From: Hoeflea_A sp965216535 | GTDB lineage: Bacteria > Pseudomonadota > Alphaproteobacteria > Rhizobiales > Rhizobiaceae | Length of the DNA: 64,000 nucleotides | Direction of reading: 5' to 3' | Assembly (NCBI GenBank): GCA_965216535.1 | Contig: OZ244175.1 | Coordinates: 6,324,001-6,388,000, forward strand | Shown here: positions 8,350-17,207 of the stretch, in pieces | Layout of the letters: every line of letters begins with the position of its first letter | How positions within the stretch are numbered: the first letter of the stretch is position 1 | Program-made: the position numbers and the translations under genes | The notes under the pieces: model-generated | What the model was told of the DNA's origin: nothing | The model's database searches: none | The model's input: the letters and a program-made list of their open reading frames with translations, nothing else

Positions 8350-10069
8350 CGGGCAAATCGTCCCATTCCCAGGTGACATTTCCGGAATGCGTCACGGCGC
8401 CTCCGAAGGCGCTTCCGACCAACGCTGCGTATTTTTCGTGAGCGCCGGCGAGCTTCCTTGGCGGTCGCTCGCGGGCCGCGGCCCGTCTTTTCTCCAATTC
8501 CGCTTCATCGACCAGCAGATCGATGCTGCGTGCCTGCTCGGTGTCGATGCGGACGGTGTCGCCATCCTGGACCAAACCCAATGGGCCGCCGGCCGCGGCC
8601 TCCGGTGATAGATAGCCGATGCACATGCCGCGGGTGGCGCCGGAAAAGCGTCCGTCCGTTACCAGCGCGACTTTTTCTCCCATGCCCTGGCCGTAGATGA
8701 TGGCCGTGGGACCGAGCATCTCACGCATGCCGGGGCCGCCCTTCGGCCCCTCGTTGCGAACGATGATGACATCGCCTTCCTGGTAATCCAGCTTGCGCAC
8801 GGCGGCCATGCATTCCTCTTCGCTTTCAAACACGCGGGCCGGGCCTTCGTGCACGCGTTTCTTCAGGCCCGACACCTTGATGAAGGCCCCTTCCGGCGCA
8901 AGGTTGCCCTTCAGCACGATGACGCCGCCGGTGCTGTCAATGGCGTTGGACACCGGGCGAATGACGTCGCCATCGGGCGGTGGCGCATCCGCCACCGCTT
9001 CTTCCAGTGTCTGCCCGGATATCGTCGGCGTGTCGCCATGCAGGAACCCGCCGGCGATCAGCTCCTTGGCGATCATCGGAACGCCGCCCAAACGGTGCAC
9101 GTCGATGGCATAATATTGCCCACCCGGGCGTAGGTTGCCGATCAGAGGCGTGCGCTCAAATACCCTGGAGACATCGTCCATGGTAAAGCGGATGCCGGCT
9201 TCATGGGCGATCGCCGAAATGTGCATGCCGGCATTGGTCGACCCACCGGTTGCTGCAACGATGGCGCAGGCATTTTCCAGGCTCTTTATGGAGACCAGGT
9301 CACGCGGCAGCGGGCCACCCTGTTCGAGGATCCGCATCACCGCATGGCCCGCCTTACGTGCGATATTGTCGCGACCGGCATTGACCGCCGGAACGAGCGC
9401 GCTGCCCATGGGCGAAATGCCCATTATCTCGCCCACCATGCCCATCGTGTTGGCGGTGAACTGACCCGGACAGGCGCCGATGGTCGGCATGACCACCTGC
9501 TCCAGGTCATCCAGATCCTCCTGGCTCATATCACCGGTCATAACCGCACCGGCGCCCTCGTAGGCGTCAAGCACGGTGGCCCGTTTGCCGCGCCACTGAC
9601 CGACCAGCGTGCTGCCGCCGAAAACGAACACCGACGGCGCGTTGCAGCGGACCATGGCCATCATGATCGCCGGCAGGTTCTTGTCGCAGCCGCCGAAGCC
9701 GACCAGGCCGTCATAGGCGTGGCCACGCATCACCAGCTCAATGGAATCGGCAATGACCTCCCGCGACATCAGAGAACATTTCATGCCCTGATGGTTCATC
9801 GCGATACCATCGGAAACGGAAATCGTGGTGAAGGCCCGCGGCGTGCCTCCGGCCTCCTTGACGCCGGCATGGGCGTGGGCCGCCTGGTCGCCGAGATTGC
9901 CATTGCAGGGTGAGGTCTCGCCGTGCGTGGAGACAACGCCGATCATCGGCTTGGCGATGTCTTCGTCGTCCAGTCCCGATCCGCGCATGAAGGCGCGATG
10001 GGGAACACGGTCCAGACCATCAGTCGTTATCCTTGAACGAAGCGGACGATCTTCCTTTTCATTTCCCAT
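8342..10069 (-). CDS. IlvD/Edd-family dehydratase
   Basis: Fe-S dehydratase of about 575 aa of the dihydroxy-acid/sugar-acid dehydratase family. Cluster-ligand cysteines are in ETSPCNGN, GFGGCDKNLPA and IGACPGQFTANTMG; GGSTNAGMHISAIA, EGPKGGPGMREML and TDGRFSGATRGMCIG are also present. ATG at 10069 is chosen because the conserved N-terminus begins there with GGAG upstream; the frame stays open 126 bp further. The location next to a TRAP importer and a GntR regulator, and not among ilv genes, suggests a sugar-acid (aldonate) dehydratase rather than the valine/isoleucine enzyme. Two operator-like palindromes lie just upstream. Confidence 0.9.
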   Translation of the reverse strand: MGNEKEDRPLRSRITTDGLDRVPHRAFMRGSGLDDEDIAKPMIGVVSTHGETSPCNGNLGDQAAHAHAGVKEAGGTPRAFTTISVSDGIAMNHQGMKCSLMSREVIADSIELVMRGHAYDGLVGFGGCDKNLPAIMMAMVRCNAPSVFVFGGSTLVGQWRGKRATVLDAYEGAGAVMTGDMSQEDLDDLEQVVMPTIGACPGQFTANTMGMVGEIMGISPMGSALVPAVNAGRDNIARKAGHAVMRILEQGGPLPRDLVSIKSLENACAIVAATGGSTNAGMHISAIAHEAGIRFTMDDVSRVFERTPLIGNLRPGGQYYAIDVHRLGGVPMIAKELIAGGFLHGDTPTISGQTLEEAVADAPPPDGDVIRPVSNAIDSTGGVIVLKGNLAPEGAFIKVSGLKKRVHEGPARVFESEEECMAAVRKLDYQEGDVIIVRNEGPKGGPGMREMLGPTAIIYGQGMGEKVALVTDGRFSGATRGMCIGYLSPEAAAGGPLGLVQDGDTVRIDTEQARSIDLLVDEAELEKRRAAARERPPRKLAGAHEKYAALVGSAFGGAVTHSGNVTWEWDDLPDE

Positions 10070-10081
10070 CCCTGCACTCCT

Positions 10082-10114
10082 TTGGCATACCAAGACTGCT
10101 CTTTGGTATACAAG
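10082..10114. promoter_or_regulatory. two candidate GntR/FCD operators upstream of the dehydratase gene
   Basis: TTGGCATACCAA (10082-10093) and TTGGTATACAAG (10103-10114) are near-palindromes centred 21 bp apart, two helical turns, on one DNA face. They lie in the 76-bp gap between the TRAP large permease gene and the dehydratase start. TNGTATACNA-like palindromes are typical of FCD-type GntR regulators. A third copy occurs at 13161. Confidence 0.55.
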
Positions 10115-10145
10115 CTTGCGTGCTGCCTGTCGAGAATCCGGCTCC

Positions 10146-11438
10146 CTAGCGGACGAAGGACGGCAGCCACAGCGACACGAACGGCAGCAACACAATCACT
10201 GCCAAACGCAGGATGTCGGCAACCCAGAACGGTGTGACACCCTTGAAGATGGTCGATGTCCTGACATCCGGGAGCACGCCCCGCAGCACAAAAACGTTCA
10301 AGCCGACCGGCGGAGTTATCAGGCTGATTTCGGTTACCACGACCACGAAGACGCCGAACCAGATCGGGTCGTATCCGAGCTGCATGACCAGTGGGAAGAA
10401 GATCGGAACCGTCAGCAGAATCATCGACAGGCTTTCGAACACACAGCCGAGGGCGACGTAGATCACCAGGATCGCCAGAATCACCAGCCATGGCGTGTCA
10501 GAAAACTGCGCAGCGATCGCCAGCAAGGCCTGCGGGAAGTCCGTCAGATTGATGAAATTGGCGAACAGCAGCGCACCGATCAGAATTGTGAACAGCATTG
10601 CTGTCGTCAGCACGCTCTCTTCCAGCACCTCGAACATGACGCGAAACGTCAGGGCGCCGCGCGCCCAGGCCAGAAGGAATGCACCGACGGCGCCGATGCC
10701 GGCCGCTTCGGTGGGGCTGAAGACGCCGCCATAGATGCCGCCCATGACGACGGAAAAGAGCAGGATCACGCTCCACACCGAGGACAGCGCCTTCATCCGT
10801 TCGGGCCAGGTCTGACGTTTGCCGGATGGCCCGGCCGACGGGTCGCGCCAGGTCGTGTAACGGACTGCGGCGAGATAGAACAGAACACCGATGATGCCGG
10901 GAATGACCCCGGCAGCAAACAGCTTGCCGATGCTGGTCTGTGTGAGGATACCGTAGATGACGAAAATAACGCTGGGCGGGATGAGAATGCCGAGCGTTCC
11001 GCCGGCGGCGATCGATCCGGTGGCCAGCGAGTCGCTGTAGCCGTATTGGCGCATCGACGGCATGGCGACCTTGGACATTGTGGCAGCGGTCGCCAGCGAC
11101 GAGCCGCAGATGGCGCTGAAGCCGCCACAGGCCACGACGGTTGCCATTGCCAAACCGCCCTTGCGGTGCCCGAGGAAGGCATTGGAGGCGGAGTAAAGCT
11201 CCTCGGCCATGCGCGACCGGGCGACGAAATTGCCCATCAGCACGAACAGCGGAACCACAGAAAGCTCGTAATTGATTGCCGCGTCATAGGCCGTCTGCCC
11301 GACATTGTAGAGCGCGGCTATGGGGTTCTGGACGTAAGCCATCCCGAGGAAGCCGACGATGATCATCACGAAGGCGATGGGGATCCTCAGGAAGGCGAGA
11401 AACAGCAGCGCCGCCAGGCCGACCAATGCTTCAGTCAT
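10146..11438 (-). CDS. dctM: TRAP transporter large permease (DctM type)
   Basis: Inner-membrane subunit of 430 aa with about 12 hydrophobic segments. Family features include ALGCVFESLSMILLTVPIFFPLV, the loop TEISLITPPVGLNVFVLRG and the early VPLFVLMGNFVARS. It moves the solute using the sodium or proton gradient together with the small subunit and the periplasmic receptor. The start overlaps the dctQ stop by 8 bp, so the two are co-translated. It is part of the sugar-acid/carboxylate catabolic cluster. Confidence 0.95.
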   Translation of the reverse strand: MTEALVGLAALLFLAFLRIPIAFVMIIVGFLGMAYVQNPIAALYNVGQTAYDAAINYELSVVPLFVLMGNFVARSRMAEELYSASNAFLGHRKGGLAMATVVACGGFSAICGSSLATAATMSKVAMPSMRQYGYSDSLATGSIAAGGTLGILIPPSVIFVIYGILTQTSIGKLFAAGVIPGIIGVLFYLAAVRYTTWRDPSAGPSGKRQTWPERMKALSSVWSVILLFSVVMGGIYGGVFSPTEAAGIGAVGAFLLAWARGALTFRVMFEVLEESVLTTAMLFTILIGALLFANFINLTDFPQALLAIAAQFSDTPWLVILAILVIYVALGCVFESLSMILLTVPIFFPLVMQLGYDPIWFGVFVVVVTEISLITPPVGLNVFVLRGVLPDVRTSTIFKGVTPFWVADILRLAVIVLLPFVSLWLPSFVR

Positions 11439-11973
11439 GCGATCCGGCTCCCGTGCGGCGATCTTTCAGAAGTGCAACGATGTTGGCGACAAAGGCGAGG
11501 ACGGCAACGGCACACAACGTCGCCATGGTGACGCTGAACGGCCAGAGATCGAGGATCAGTTCGTCCGTCACCTCTTCATAGGTGTGTTGATCCCGGGCTC
11601 TGATGAACAACCGCCAACTGACCAGCCCCAAGGCGCAGGCGCCGAAGAGATTGGCGACGATGGCCTGGTATTTCGCCAGCCAGGCCGGAACGAAACTGTC
11701 GAGCAGGTCCACGGTCACGTGGGTGTTGCGCAGGATCGTCAGCGGCAATGCCAGGAAGATGATCGCCGGCATGATCAGGGAAACGATCTCATAGCCGGCC
11801 GGAAGCGGGCTCAGAAAGAGATAGCGTCCGAGAACGTCGACAAAGGTCACCGCCATCATGGCGAACAGGAACAGACACGCCAGATAGGACAGGCCCTTGG
11901 CGACCGCGGACATTATCGATGCACCGGCGCCTGTGGGCGGCGCCGGTGCATCCTGATTGTCTGGTTGAGACAT
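11431..11973 (-). CDS. dctQ: TRAP transporter small permease (DctQ type)
   Basis: Small membrane subunit of 180 aa with four hydrophobic segments (about residues 28-48, 62-82, 103-123 and 146-166). It has the DctQ pattern of a conserved Arg/Asn loop, LRNTHVTVDLL, after the second helix. It lies between the receptor and large-permease genes in the canonical P-Q-M order and overlaps dctM. The N-terminus is Pro/Ala-rich and cytoplasmic. Confidence 0.92.
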   Translation of the reverse strand: MSQPDNQDAPAPPTGAGASIMSAVAKGLSYLACLFLFAMMAVTFVDVLGRYLFLSPLPAGYEIVSLIMPAIIFLALPLTILRNTHVTVDLLDSFVPAWLAKYQAIVANLFGACALGLVSWRLFIRARDQHTYEEVTDELILDLWPFSVTMATLCAVAVLAFVANIVALLKDRRTGAGSHD

Positions 11974-11986
11974 TGGTCAGTCGGAT

Positions 11987-13009
11987 TTAGGAGGCGCTAT
12001 CGACCTCTGACTTGAAGTACTCGTAGGTGGCCTGACCATCCACGCCGATATCCGAAGCACTTTCGAAATAGGCTTTCAGGAAATCCTCGTTGAGTGCTTC
12101 CAGGGCTTTGACTGTGCCATCAGGAGCCGTCTTGATGGTGTTTCCGGCCTCTTTGACCTTCTCAAGGCCCCAGGCGTTGATCTTGTCCCAGCCGGCACCT
12201 GCCATCTTGGCGAATGCCACACCGGAATGCTTGTCAACAATGGCCTTGTCTTCTGCCGGAAGCGCGTCGTACTTCGCCTTGTTCATGATCAGGTAGTGGC
12301 TGCTGGAGTACCAGCCGCCCGGCATGACCGTCGAATATCTGACGATATCCGTGATCTTGAAACTCGGCAGGCTTTCGAACGGGAACATGATGCCGTCGGC
12401 AATGCCGCTCGACAGGATTTCATAGGACTTTGGCGCCGGCTGACGGATGGAAACGCCACCCCAGGCCTCGACGATCGCCAGTGGAATCGGACCGCCCGTA
12501 CGGATCTTCTGCCCTTCCATCTCCGCCGGCGTCATGATGTTCATTTTCGTATGGTGAACCACACCAGGACCGTGCGTGTTCATGCCGATCAGGTGAACGC
12601 CCTTGTAAAATCCCTTGTCGGCCAGGAACTTTTCGTGGGTTTTCTGCAGGGCAATCGACGTGACTTCAGCGCTTTCGCCCAGAAACGGCAGTTCGGCGAA
12701 AAGGTAGGCGGCGAATTGCTTGCGGCTGTAGCCATGGACCGTGAAGCCGACATCAGCCTGACCGGTACGAACGGCATCAAAATGAGCCGGCGGCGAGGCC
12801 ACAGCCTTCGGAAGCCGCTTGAATTTAATGCGGCCTTCGCTTTCCTTTTCGATCGCCTCCATCCACGGAATGTAGATGGCTTCATTGACCGGATGGGTCC
12901 AGGGGATCCAGGACGAGTAGGTCAGCACGGTCTCGGCACGAGCCAGCCCGGCCGTCAGTGCCAGAGCCGAAAGGGCAATGGCGCATTGTTTGGCAATGGT
13001 CTTGTACAT
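11987..13009 (-). CDS. dctP: TRAP transporter substrate-binding protein (DctP type)
   Basis: Periplasmic receptor of about 340 aa with an N-terminal signal peptide ending near LTAGLARA. DctP-family features are the mid-region Arg in GQKIRTGGPIPLAIVEAWGGVSI and the LSSGIADGIMFPFESLPSF segment. ATG at 13009 is chosen for GGAGGA upstream and the signal peptide; the frame is open another 129 bp. The Arg is expected to bind a carboxylate, so the ligand is probably an organic or sugar acid. A candidate GntR operator (13161) precedes it. Confidence 0.95.
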   Translation of the reverse strand: MYKTIAKQCAIALSALALTAGLARAETVLTYSSWIPWTHPVNEAIYIPWMEAIEKESEGRIKFKRLPKAVASPPAHFDAVRTGQADVGFTVHGYSRKQFAAYLFAELPFLGESAEVTSIALQKTHEKFLADKGFYKGVHLIGMNTHGPGVVHHTKMNIMTPAEMEGQKIRTGGPIPLAIVEAWGGVSIRQPAPKSYEILSSGIADGIMFPFESLPSFKITDIVRYSTVMPGGWYSSSHYLIMNKAKYDALPAEDKAIVDKHSGVAFAKMAGAGWDKINAWGLEKVKEAGNTIKTAPDGTVKALEALNEDFLKAYFESASDIGVDGQATYEYFKSEVDSAS

Positions 13010-13160
13010 GGTGATGTCCTCCTTGAACGGCATTCGTTGTTTGTCGATGTGAGCCCCGGACTTTTTGTCGGTCCGATTGCTCGTGTGCACCCCGTAAGAG
13101 AGACCTCCGTGGCCGCGTTGGAGGACCAATTCTCTCAACGTTATTCCAAAAGCCGCCTCA

Positions 13161-13168
13161 GGTATACC
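13161..13168. promoter_or_regulatory. candidate GntR/FCD operator upstream of dctP
   Basis: A perfect GGTATACC palindrome, extended to CAGGTATACCATG, sits in the gap between the hydratase stop (13189) and the dctP start (13009). It matches the two copies upstream of the dehydratase gene, which suggests a separately controlled TRAP transcript. Binding by the cluster GntR protein is inferred. Confidence 0.5.
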
Positions 13169-13188
13169 ATGATCCTGAAACGGGCGAC

Positions 13189-13983
13189 CTATTCATCCTC
13201 CCCTGAAAGAGACAATGTCACGCGACCCAGCCCGGACATGTCGACGGAGATCTCGGCAGGCCCGTTTATCGGCTGCATCGGTATATGCGTGCCGCACAGC
13301 ACAAACTGCCCGGCCTCAAGGCCAATGCCACGCTGTGCCAGGTGATTGGCCAGCCAGGTAACCGCTTCCACCGGATCCTGCGGTGCCGCCCCGGTTACCT
13401 CGATCGGTTGTTGTTCGCTGACCAAAACCGTCGTCGTGATGCCATCTATCTCGAGGTCAGTGGGCTTTATTCCATCGCCGCCCAGCACGGCCCCGGCATT
13501 GCTGATGTTCTGCGCAACCATATCGGGGAGGTGGACTTCCGGAGGTTTCGAATGGCGCAGATCAAGCAGCTCCAGCGCCGGCACAAACCGGTCGATGGCA
13601 GCGATAGCCTGGGCCCGGTCGACCGGTGCATCCGAGGGACTGATGGATGCACCCATGATGGCTGCAATCTCGGGCTCGTAGGCAAAATCGCTATACTCGC
13701 CGATCCGGCGTTGGGCTGGCGACGAAGACGTCTGGGCCGCATAGACGCGCCCGCTGACCGGCTCCTGCAATCCGAAATGGCTCAGCAGAGCGGCCGAATT
13801 GACGGCAATCTTGTATCCGGCGATGGGACCACGTTCTCCGGAGCTCAACCGCTCATGGACAGCGTCCTGCAGCCGGTAGGCATCATCGAAATCACGCGGC
13901 GGATCGCTGGAATGCGACCGGTAGGACCGGCCCTGAAGGATGTCGTCGACGATTCCCGCCACGTGGTCTGGTGATTGGGTCAA
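13189..13983 (-). CDS. 2-keto-4-pentenoate hydratase/fumarylacetoacetase-family protein
   Basis: Enzyme of 264 aa in the MhpD/HpcG branch of the FAH fold. It has the GPIAGYKIAVNS opening, the metal-site glutamates in DFAYEPEIAAIMG and the C-terminal GRVTLSLS-type strand. It may hydrate, dehydrate or cleave a 2-keto-3-deoxy acid, fitting the product of the neighbouring dehydratase. The start is a TTG at 13983 with GGGAG 9 bp upstream; it overlaps the hyi-like stop by 4 bp (TTGA), so coupling is likely. Confidence 0.82.
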   Translation of the reverse strand: MTQSPDHVAGIVDDILQGRSYRSHSSDPPRDFDDAYRLQDAVHERLSSGERGPIAGYKIAVNSAALLSHFGLQEPVSGRVYAAQTSSSPAQRRIGEYSDFAYEPEIAAIMGASISPSDAPVDRAQAIAAIDRFVPALELLDLRHSKPPEVHLPDMVAQNISNAGAVLGGDGIKPTDLEIDGITTTVLVSEQQPIEVTGAAPQDPVEAVTWLANHLAQRGIGLEAGQFVLCGTHIPMQPINGPAEISVDMSGLGRVTLSLSGEDE

Positions 13984-14759
13984 CGGGTCAACTCCCTGAA
14001 GCGCGGCATCCAGCCAAGTCCGGCATCGGTTCCGTTTGCCGGTGTGTATTCAGCCGAGACGATGCCGGCGTAACCGATGCGGCGCAGCGCCGTCAGCGCG
14101 GGTTCGAAATCGGTGGTTCCGGTCCCGGGCTCGTGGCGTCCGGGAACGTCGGCAAATTGCACATGTCCAATGTGCGCCCCCGCTTTCTCAACCGCGCGGG
14201 CAAGATCGGGCTCGGTGATCGCCAGATGGTAGAAGTCGAAAAGGATCGCCAGGTTCGGGTGGTCCGCCTTCGCGAGCACATCAAGCGTGAAATCCAGGCC
14301 GCTCAGGAAAAAGCCGGGCCGGTCTACCCGATTGACCGGCTCGATCATGACGCGCACCCCGATGTCGGCAAATGCGTCCGCAGCGTGGCGGATATTGTCC
14401 ATGTAGATGTCCAGGCAGGTTTGTGGATCGGCACTGTCGTCCGGGCGCCCGGCCAGGATATTGACCTGTTTCACACCCAATTGTTTTGCCTGGGCAATCC
14501 CGACAGAGACCGAATCGCGAAAATCCGACTGGCGACCCGGAAGGGCTGCAAGTCCCACCTCGTCGCCCACACCACGCGATGTGTTTATCTGTATGACGCC
14601 GATTTTTGCCTGTTCGCAGGCGGTGATGATTCCCTCGATCTCATCATCGTCGACGAACTGGATCTCGACCCACTCGAACCCGGCGCGTGCTGCATGCCCA
14701 ATCCGATCCGAAAGAGAGAACTCCGGATAGAGCATTGAAATATTTGCACAATATTCCAT
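13980..14759 (-). CDS. hyi: hydroxypyruvate isomerase-like TIM-barrel protein
   Basis: Protein of 259 aa in the AP-endonuclease-2/xylose-isomerase-like TIM-barrel family, closest in pattern to hydroxypyruvate isomerase. It has MEYCANISMLYPEFSLSDRI at the start, RVMIEPVNRVDRPGFFL with the first metal Glu, NLAILFDFYHLAITEPDL, HVQFADVPGRHEPGTG and a final GIVSAEYTPA. In Hyi-containing pathways it interconverts hydroxypyruvate and tartronate semialdehyde; the cluster also holds a GlxR-like reductase. First gene of the minus-strand cluster. Other C3-C6 ketose epimerases of the same family are possible. Confidence 0.85.
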   Translation of the reverse strand: MEYCANISMLYPEFSLSDRIGHAARAGFEWVEIQFVDDDEIEGIITACEQAKIGVIQINTSRGVGDEVGLAALPGRQSDFRDSVSVGIAQAKQLGVKQVNILAGRPDDSADPQTCLDIYMDNIRHAADAFADIGVRVMIEPVNRVDRPGFFLSGLDFTLDVLAKADHPNLAILFDFYHLAITEPDLARAVEKAGAHIGHVQFADVPGRHEPGTGTTDFEPALTALRRIGYAGIVSAEYTPANGTDAGLGWMPRFRELTR

Positions 14760-14799
14760 ATCGGCTCAGCCTCGCCTGGGTGAATTGCCGTTTCTCCAT

Positions 14800-14832
14800 G
14801 AGATATTTCAAGTATAAAATATATTCTGTCAA
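14800..14832 (-). promoter_or_regulatory. possible promoter of the hyi-headed cluster
   Basis: On the minus strand a TTGACA hexamer (14827-14832) is followed by an A/T-rich stretch including TATACT, which resembles a degenerate half of the GntR site (TTTTATACTTG). It lies about 70 bp upstream of the hyi-like start. The -10 element is not clear. The rest of the 401-bp gap between hyi and livJ (14760-15160) shows nothing else recognisable apart from the livJ ribosome binding site. Confidence 0.35.
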
Positions 14833-15160
14833 GGCCTGCGGAGCGCGAAGTCGGTGAAATGACAAACTATCGGGTTTGGATCTTGGCGCTGTAGCGAGGT
14901 CTTTCATCAGGCCCGCCAATCAGGCCGCGGTGGCCGGGCCCCTGTGTGTCTCATCTTCAAATTTTACGATCAGAACCAACGGTGCGCGCGTGGCTCCCGC
15001 ACTGCTGGATTAAGATTACCAACAAAAAATTCGATCCCGCGGCGCTGTCACGGGCAGAACCCGCTGTCGTATTTGTTCGGACCCGGCTATAGAGTGGGGG
15101 CGCAACCAAATTGCATTCGTGTATAAATGCAAGCAAACAACAAATGGGAGGTTTTGAAAA

Positions 15161-16345
15161 ATGAAAAAAATGCTATTGGCGACGGCCGCCGCGACCGCAC
15201 TATTCGCGGGCACCGCAATCGCTGAAGACGTCAAGGTCGGCGTGATCATGGGCTTCACCGGACCGATTGAATCGCTGACGCCCGATATGGCCGCAGCTGC
15301 CGAACTCGCAATGAAGGAAATCAACGACGCCGGCGGCATCATCGACGGCCATATGCTGGTTCCTGTGCGCGGCGATACGACCTGTGTTGATGCTGCAGCC
15401 GCAACGGCGACGGCAGAACGGCTCATCACATCCGACGGCGTCAAGGCAATTGTCGGCGCAGCGTGCTCCGGGGCAACGACCGCAGTCCTGAACAACGTCG
15501 CGAAGCCAAACGGCGTTGTCATGATTTCTCCGTCGTCCACATCCCCGGCGCTTTCTCAGGTCGAAGACAACGGTCTGTTTTTCCGCACGGCGCCGTCCGA
15601 TGCCCGTCAGGGCCAGATTGCTGCTGACATTCTTCACGACCGGGGTGTGAAGTCGATTGCGGTCACCTACACCAACAACGACTACGGCAAGGGCCTGGCT
15701 GAAAACATTGCCAAGAGTTTCGAAGCTGCTGGTGGCAAGGTCACGATTACGGCCGCCCATGAGGATGGCAAAGGCGACTACTCCGCAGAAGTCGGCGCTC
15801 TGGCTCAGGCCGGCGGCGATGTCCTGGTTGTTGCCGGTTACGTCGATCAGGGCGGCAAGGGCATCATTCAGTCATCGATCGATGTCGGCGCCTTCGACAC
15901 CTACTTCCTGCCCGACGGCATGATCGGCGACACGCTGTTTGAAACCTTCGGCAGCGATCTTGATGGATCGTACGGAACGCTTCCCGGGTCGGACAGCCCA
16001 GGTGCCGGCACGTTCTCCGGTTTGGCTGACGCTGCCGGATTCGCAGTCGGACCCTATACGCTTGAAGGCTATGACGCGGCTGCGCTGATTGGTCTTGCGA
16101 TGCAGGCTGCCGGTTCGACCAACAGCGCCGACTTCAAGGACAAGGTCCTCGAAGTGGCAAATGCGCCGGGCGAAAAGATCTACCCCGGAGAACTCGCCAA
16201 GGCCCTTCAAATCCTAAAGGACGGCGGTCAGATTGACTACGTGGGAGCTTCGGCCGTCGAACTGATCGGCCCCGGCGAGAGCGCCGGCAACTATCGTGAG
16301 TTGGAGGTCAAGGACGGCAAAGATACGACCGTCGGCTATCGCTAA
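15161..16345 (+). CDS. livJ: branched-chain amino acid-type ABC binding protein
   Basis: Periplasmic binding protein of 394 aa, LivJ/LivK type (Peripla_BP_6). It has a signal peptide (KKMLLATAAATALFAGTAIA), then VKVGVIMGFTGPIESLTPDMAAAAELAMKEINDAGG, and VKAIVGAACSGATTAVLNNVAKPNGVVMISPSSTSP, the usual amino-acid-binding region. GGGAGG lies 9 bp before the ATG. It heads a complete liv operon; a terminator-like hairpin directly after it probably gives extra binding-protein transcript. The ligand may be a branched-chain amino acid, amide or other small polar compound. Confidence 0.94.
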   Translation: MKKMLLATAAATALFAGTAIAEDVKVGVIMGFTGPIESLTPDMAAAAELAMKEINDAGGIIDGHMLVPVRGDTTCVDAAAATATAERLITSDGVKAIVGAACSGATTAVLNNVAKPNGVVMISPSSTSPALSQVEDNGLFFRTAPSDARQGQIAADILHDRGVKSIAVTYTNNDYGKGLAENIAKSFEAAGGKVTITAAHEDGKGDYSAEVGALAQAGGDVLVVAGYVDQGGKGIIQSSIDVGAFDTYFLPDGMIGDTLFETFGSDLDGSYGTLPGSDSPGAGTFSGLADAAGFAVGPYTLEGYDAAALIGLAMQAAGSTNSADFKDKVLEVANAPGEKIYPGELAKALQILKDGGQIDYVGASAVELIGPGESAGNYRELEVKDGKDTTVGYR

Positions 16346-16361
16346 AGCCTCCTGAAGACTG

Positions 16362-16391
16362 AAAGGGCCTGCTTCGTCAGGCCCTTTTTCC
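16362..16391 (+). terminator. hairpin terminator/attenuator after livJ
   Basis: A perfect 10-bp stem AAAGGGCCTG / CAGGCCCTTT with a 6-nt loop (CTTCGT) is followed by TTTCCT. It lies 17 bp after the livJ stop and 16 bp before livG. As in other ABC operons, partial read-through would lower ATPase and permease expression relative to the receptor. Confidence 0.85.
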
Positions 16392-16406
16392 TAAGGTCGT
16401 CATACC

Positions 16407-17207
16407 ATGATCGTTGTCGAAGACCTGTACAAACACTTCGGCGGCCTGCGCGCCGTCGACGGCGCATCACTGACAATTGAGACCGGGTCAATTACCGGAC
16501 TGATCGGCCCCAATGGGGCCGGAAAGACCACGCTCTTCAATGTGATTGCAGGCCATTTCAAACCGAACTCCGGACGCGTTTTGCTTGACGGTGAGGACAT
16601 CACCGGCCTTTCACCGCATGAGCTCTTTTCCAAGGGCCTTCTGAGAACCTTCCAGATCGCCCATGAGTTCTCCACGCTGACCGTACGGGAAAACCTGATG
16701 ATGGTTCCCGGCGACCAGGCCGGCGAAAGCCTCATCGAAACCTGGTTGAGACCTGGCAAGGTCAGGGATCAGGACAGGGCCGTCGGCGCCAAGGCTGATG
16801 AAGTCATTGAATTCCTTCAAATGGCCCATGTTGCGGACGAGCTGGCCGGCAACCTCTCCGGCGGGCAGAAGAAACTGCTGGAACTTGGTCGCACCATGAT
16901 GGTGGATGCCAAGATCGTCTTCCTCGACGAGGTTGGCGCGGGTGTCAATCGAACGCTGCTCAACACGATCGGGGACGCTATCCTGCGTCTCAACAAGGAC
17001 CGTGGCTATACCTTCTGCATGATCGAGCACGACATGGATTTCATCTCGCGGCTTTGCGATCCGGTCATTTGTATGGCCGAGGGACGCGTCCTGGCGGAAG
17101 GAACCGCCGAGGAAGTGAAGCAAAACGAAGAGGTCATCGAAGCCTATCTGGGAACCGGCCTGAAGAACAAACCGGGCAAAGCCCCCACCCAGGAGCAGGC
17201 ATCGTGA
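16407..17207 (+). CDS. livG: branched-chain-type ABC transporter ATPase LivG
   Basis: ABC ATPase of 266 aa. Walker A is GPNGAGKTTLFN, the signature NLSGGQKKLLELGRTMM, and Walker B IVFLDEVGAGVN; the D-loop and H-loop follow in MIEHDMDFI. In Walker B the usual EP after D is EV. It has the LivG-specific C-terminal tail (EGTAEEVKQNEEVIEAYLG). It overlaps livF by 4 bp. Powers import together with LivF/H/M. Confidence 0.95.
   Translation: MIVVEDLYKHFGGLRAVDGASLTIETGSITGLIGPNGAGKTTLFNVIAGHFKPNSGRVLLDGEDITGLSPHELFSKGLLRTFQIAHEFSTLTVRENLMMVPGDQAGESLIETWLRPGKVRDQDRAVGAKADEVIEFLQMAHVADELAGNLSGGQKKLLELGRTMMVDAKIVFLDEVGAGVNRTLLNTIGDAILRLNKDRGYTFCMIEHDMDFISRLCDPVICMAEGRVLAEGTAEEVKQNEEVIEAYLGTGLKNKPGKAPTQEQAS

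Noticed and set aside
9825..11531. 568-codon plus-strand frame across the dehydratase/TRAP genes
   Set aside because: Low-complexity His/Asp/Gln/Arg-rich translation spanning two real genes on the other strand; typical antisense artefact.
14644..14919. 91-codon minus frame upstream of hyi
   Set aside because: Overlaps the hyi start in another frame and the promoter region; no ribosome binding site and no domain.
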